From Flavobacteriales bacterium (GTDB lineage Bacteria > Bacteroidota > Bacteroidia > Flavobacteriales > PHOS-HE28): a stretch of 18,596 nt of DNA. Position 1 is the first letter of the stretch. Each line of letters opens with the position of its first letter. Positions 16,601 to 18,596 of this stretch are shown here, one piece after another. The notes under the pieces are model-generated. The model made no database searches, was not told where the DNA came from, and saw only the letters and a list, made by a program, of their open reading frames with translations. Where the stretch lies: NCBI GenBank assembly GCA_008016945.1, contig SSGN01000179.1:1-18596 (forward strand), given 5' to 3'. The translations under genes were made by a program, and so were the position numbers.

Positions 16601-17073
16601 GGATGAAGGTGGAGCAGTTCATCCGTCAACACAAGCACCACCTCACCATACATAAGCTGCACACCAACGTACCCATCACAACGGCGGAGCTTCAAGAGCT
16701 GGAGCGCATCTTGTTCGATGGTGATGAGCGTGGCACGAAGGAAGCCTTGATGCAGGAAATGGGTGATCCTCGACCGCTGGGTGTGTTCATTCGCCACATC
16801 ATAGGGCTTGATGTGCTTGCCGCTAATAAGGCATTCAGTGAATTCCTGGGTCGGGCCAACCTGCGTGCGGACCAGATGAAGTTCATCCAACTTCTCATCA
16901 AACATCTCACTGTCAATGGCGTCATCGACAAGCGCATGTTGGCCGAACCACCATTCACCGAGGTGAATGATCAAGGGATCTTCGGCGTCTTCGAGGATGG
17001 GGATCAGGACCGTCTGCTCAGCATTGTGGACCGGGTGAATGAAAATGCCGTAGGGTTCGAACGGTCGGCATAG
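13630..17073 (+). CDS. hsdR: Type I restriction-modification system, restriction/translocase (R) subunit with N-terminal DUF4145
   Basis: 1147 aa, EcoEI-like. Residues ~1-130 are a DUF4145/HEPN-like helical domain (R37-R-T-L-E41, R87-KTGNAAAH95, final KWFARTY). A coiled coil spans about 137-198. The PD-(D/E)xK nuclease follows with D254 (QVDYVLW) and E269-A-K271. The SF2 translocase has ATGSGKT with K395, D489-E-A-H492, TATP at 514-517 and Q722-MVGRGTR729. The C-terminal ~350 residues match the HsdR C-terminal helical region that docks on M/S. An earlier in-frame start exists at 13525 but would run through the RES toxin. The ATG at 13630 gives MSNFRFLAEEWP and the ATGA overlap with the toxin. 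It completes the system with hsdM and hsdS although it lies 9 kb downstream and in a different operon. All catalytic residues looked for are present, so it should be active. Confidence 0.96.
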   Translation: MSNFRFLAEEWPALAQEAMEAERFARTAPIPSAVYARRTLERTVRWLYANDRDLREPHEDHLSALMDTAEFRELIPSSILPDLHYIRKTGNAAAHDKKVIDTQSLACVKLLHRFMKWFARTYSAAEIVVAAFDEQVLALKVKAKEVPSVGELQRLQEQYDAQRQKLEREQEQRLKLESEKQALEAHLAEVQARKEQHRTEPVPESPYTEAQTRLLFIDELLREAGWDPAGPNVAEYPVTGMPLSTNANGNGQVDYVLWGADGKPLAVVEAKRTMRSAEEGRVQGGLYADCLERMTGQRPVIFYTNGFETWIWDDVFASPRPLQGLYTRDELQLLVDRRRTRADLRNMPADTTIAGRYYQHEAIQRVAEAWVTEHEGRLRAKRRRALVVMATGSGKTRTAAALVEVLMKANWAKRILFLADRNSLVTQAKRAFEKHLPNVTTLDLTKSRYEESARVVFSTYPTMLNRIDSGRNADLRMFSVGHFDLVIVDEAHRSVYDRYKAIFDYFDSLLVGLTATPRGEGDRDTYALFDCEEHNPTYYYELDEAVKDGFLVPPVGQEVDLGFLQRGIRYADLSASDQQHFEETFRDDLGNVPNEIGAQAINSWLFNSDTIDQVLHHVVANGIKVEGGEKLGKTIVFARNHDHALAIRARFEKQYPHFAGHFLAVIDNHETYAQDLIDKFSDARLMPQIAVSVDMLDTGIDVPEVVNLVFFKPVYSKAKFWQMVGRGTRLCPDLFGPGDHKTHFRIFDFCRNYTFFDVRPDGHVAERQRSLSARIFERTVRLADVLAGTPYTGNTELLALRNDLLDRVHGWVAPLWERRNTVMLRPVKRVLDTYRARSAWDTLTPLTMSELLTALAPVVEVPGQDEMAKRFDLLMIDLELAVAENAPEEDRLFGRLFRTADQLGRMANIPAVKAKWPAIQALLNVAGDRQQRKAAFGLSALEFTRKELRDLVRLIIKDERNPVYTELKDTVVNIGEERTDLPGGYQMRNYRMKVEQFIRQHKHHLTIHKLHTNVPITTAELQELERILFDGDERGTKEALMQEMGDPRPLGVFIRHIIGLDVLAANKAFSEFLGRANLRADQMKFIQLLIKHLTVNGVIDKRMLAEPPFTEVNDQGIFGVFEDGDQDRLLSIVDRVNENAVGFERSA

Positions 17074-17078
17074 CCCCC

Positions 17079-18596
17079 TCACCCCACGATCACCCTTCCC
17101 GTCTTCTTCGCCAAGCGTTTCTTGGCTTCGCTCAGGTGCATGATGTCCTGTAGGACGGCGATCATGTTCAATTCGTCTGCGGTCCTCAGTTCCTCCTGGC
17201 GCTCGCGGATCATGCGGTCCACGCGGCGTTCTTTCAAGATGTCCACGGCTTCTTCCAGCGCGTCGTAAAGTGCTTCGCTCTCGCGTTTCACGTGGATCTT
17301 GTGCTTGTCTTTCCAGTTGGGGCTCAGCACATGCCGTTCGGTGAGCAGGTCGATGGCGGTGGTGCGCCAGTTCTCCTGTTCGTGTCCTACGTAGCGCTGC
17401 GCATCCACTGCGGTGCCGAGGTTGCTGATGTGGCGGTAGTCCAGGTAGATCTCGCGGAAAATGTCGTGATCGAAAAGGATGTCGTCCGTGGCGAGCATCA
17501 CGAACATCGATTCGGCCACGCTGGTCTCTTCGTCCACCGTGTTGCCGTCATTATCGAGCATGGGCACGGTGATACGCTCGTGGCCGTAGCTCAACAACAT
17601 GCGTAGCAGATCGCGCTCCTGCGGGGTGGTGCCAACATCCTCCAACGTGGGCTGTGGCGCCGCAATGTCTGGTGCCAGGTGCTCTTCGGGAGGCGGTTGA
17701 TCGTCGCCCAATTTTCTGCGGTACTGCCTACGCAGCACCTTGTTCATCTCGCTGATCAGTGCCTGCTCGTTGATCTGGAGCAGGCGACTGCATTGCTGGA
17801 TGTAGAGCGAGCGTAACACCAGGTCGGGCACCAGCGCAACGCTCTCGACGATCTCATGGATGGCCGCTGCTTTCTTCACCGGGTCATCACCCACCTCTTG
17901 CATCAGCAAGGTGGCCTTGAACACCAGGAAGTCCTGCGCCTTACCGGTCAGGTGTGCGGCCACTTCACTGCTGCTGCGGCTTTTCGCGAAGCTGTCCGGA
18001 TCCTCACCCTCGGGGAAGGTGACCACCTTCACGTTGAGGCCTTCCTTCAGCACCAGGTCGATCCCGCGCAAGCTGGCCTTCATGCCTGCCGCATCGCCAT
18101 CGTACAGGATGGCCACGGTGGGCGCATAGCGCTTGATCAACCGTACCTGCTCTTCGGTGAGGCTGGTGCCGCTGCTGGCCACCACGTTCGTGATGCCCGC
18201 TTGGTGCAAGCTGATCACATCCGTGTAGCCCTCCACCAGGTAGCAGAGGTTCTGTTCTACGATCGCCTTCTTCGCGTGGAAGACACCGTACAGCGAGCGA
18301 CTCTTGTTGTAGAGCACGCTCTCTGGACTGTTGAAGTACTTCGGGAGCTTTTTGTCGCTCTTCAGCGTACGCGCGCCGAAGGCGATGGGCTGACCGCTGA
18401 GACCGAGGATGGGGAAGGTGACGCGGCCCGCGAAGAAGTCCCACGGCGTGCGCGCCTCATCCTCGCGCCGCTTGATCCACCCGGCCTTCTCCAGCAACTC
18501 CGGATTGAAGCCGTTGGCGATGGCGGCCTGGGCGAAGGCGTTACCGAATTCCGGCACATAGCCGAGTTGGAACGTCCGGATGGTGGTATCGCTGAA
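17079..18596 (-). CDS. dnaG: DNA primase, C-terminal part (cut by right window edge)
   Basis: 505 residues are visible. The frame stays open to the window's right edge (it begins FSDTTIRTFQLGY), so the N-terminal zinc-binding domain and the first part of the catalytic core are missing from the window. It synthesises RNA primers at the replication fork. The TOPRIM catalytic centre is clear: CYLVEGYTDVISLHQAG with the Glu, VASSGTSLT, then ILYDGDAAGMKA with the Asp pair and FPEGEDPDSF. A short C-terminal helicase-interaction-like region follows the primase core (rich in Asp/Glu, ending KKTGRVIVG). It is a housekeeping gene and marks the right border of the accessory region. It converges on hsdR with 5 bp between the two stop codons and no hairpin between them. 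The family is certain. Confidence 0.97.
   Translation of the reverse strand, partial: FSDTTIRTFQLGYVPEFGNAFAQAAIANGFNPELLEKAGWIKRREDEARTPWDFFAGRVTFPILGLSGQPIAFGARTLKSDKKLPKYFNSPESVLYNKSRSLYGVFHAKKAIVEQNLCYLVEGYTDVISLHQAGITNVVASSGTSLTEEQVRLIKRYAPTVAILYDGDAAGMKASLRGIDLVLKEGLNVKVVTFPEGEDPDSFAKSRSSSEVAAHLTGKAQDFLVFKATLLMQEVGDDPVKKAAAIHEIVESVALVPDLVLRSLYIQQCSRLLQINEQALISEMNKVLRRQYRRKLGDDQPPPEEHLAPDIAAPQPTLEDVGTTPQERDLLRMLLSYGHERITVPMLDNDGNTVDEETSVAESMFVMLATDDILFDHDIFREIYLDYRHISNLGTAVDAQRYVGHEQENWRTTAIDLLTERHVLSPNWKDKHKIHVKRESEALYDALEEAVDILKERRVDRMIRERQEELRTADELNMIAVLQDIMHLSEAKKRLAKKTGRVIVG

Noticed and set aside
1..18596. CRISPR arrays, tRNA/rRNA genes, transposases, integrases, attachment repeats
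   Set aside because: No regularly spaced repeats, cloverleaf-like or rRNA-like sequence, and no transposase or integrase motifs were seen while reading both strands.

Overview
This window looks like a restriction/anti-phage accessory island lying directly against a housekeeping gene (dnaG) in a GC-rich member of the Bacteroidota. The assignment rests on three things. The DnaG at the right edge reads like Bacteroidota primases (for example CYLVEGYTDV and NVVASSGTSLT). A perfect TAnnTTTG element, the Bacteroidota -7 hexamer-equivalent, lies just upstream of the toxin-antitoxin genes. Shine-Dalgarno sequences are generally not evident. The genus cannot be named from the sequence alone, and the high GC is unusual for the phylum.

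Layout. (1) 1-4708, + strand: a GHKL histidine-kinase-like protein cut by the window edge, then a receiver-domain protein with a long non-standard C-terminal part. These are followed at 13 nt by hsdM, which overlaps hsdS by 4 bp. (2) 4786-6972, + strand, AT-richer by eye: a Nudix-like protein with a degenerate Nudix box, a 55-codon remnant resembling the N-terminus of a GIY-YIG nuclease family, and an unassigned 273-aa protein with a faint uracil-DNA-glycosylase-like layout. A plausible intrinsic terminator follows at 6998-7046. (3) 7118-12580: a very large protein (1820 aa) with an N-terminal sacsin/HSP90-like ATPase domain and a C-terminal SF1 helicase. (4) 12666-17073: a promoter-headed, tightly coupled trio of Xre/MbcA/ParS-type antitoxin, RES-domain toxin and hsdR, with each junction an ATGA overlap. 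(5) 17079-18596, - strand: dnaG, converging on hsdR with only 5 bp between the stops and running off the right edge.

How the genes may work together. hsdM, hsdS and hsdR together make a complete-looking type I restriction-modification system, but the R subunit is about 9 kb away from M/S and shares its operon with a toxin-antitoxin pair predicted to act on NAD+. A two-component-like pair feeds directly into the M/S operon. By eye, the non-receiver part of the response-regulator-like protein has the same helical layout (R-x-x-I-E start, R-x-x-S-S-x-S-S-H core) as the DUF4145/HEPN-like domain that begins HsdR (R-x-x-L-E, RKTGNAAAH). The most interesting hypothesis is therefore a signal-gated type I system: phospho-signalling couples to R-subunit activity through related helical domains, with a RES toxin as back-up and a GHKL-SF1 helicase as an additional or accessory effector. 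The domain calls are read from sequence. The functional coupling is inference.
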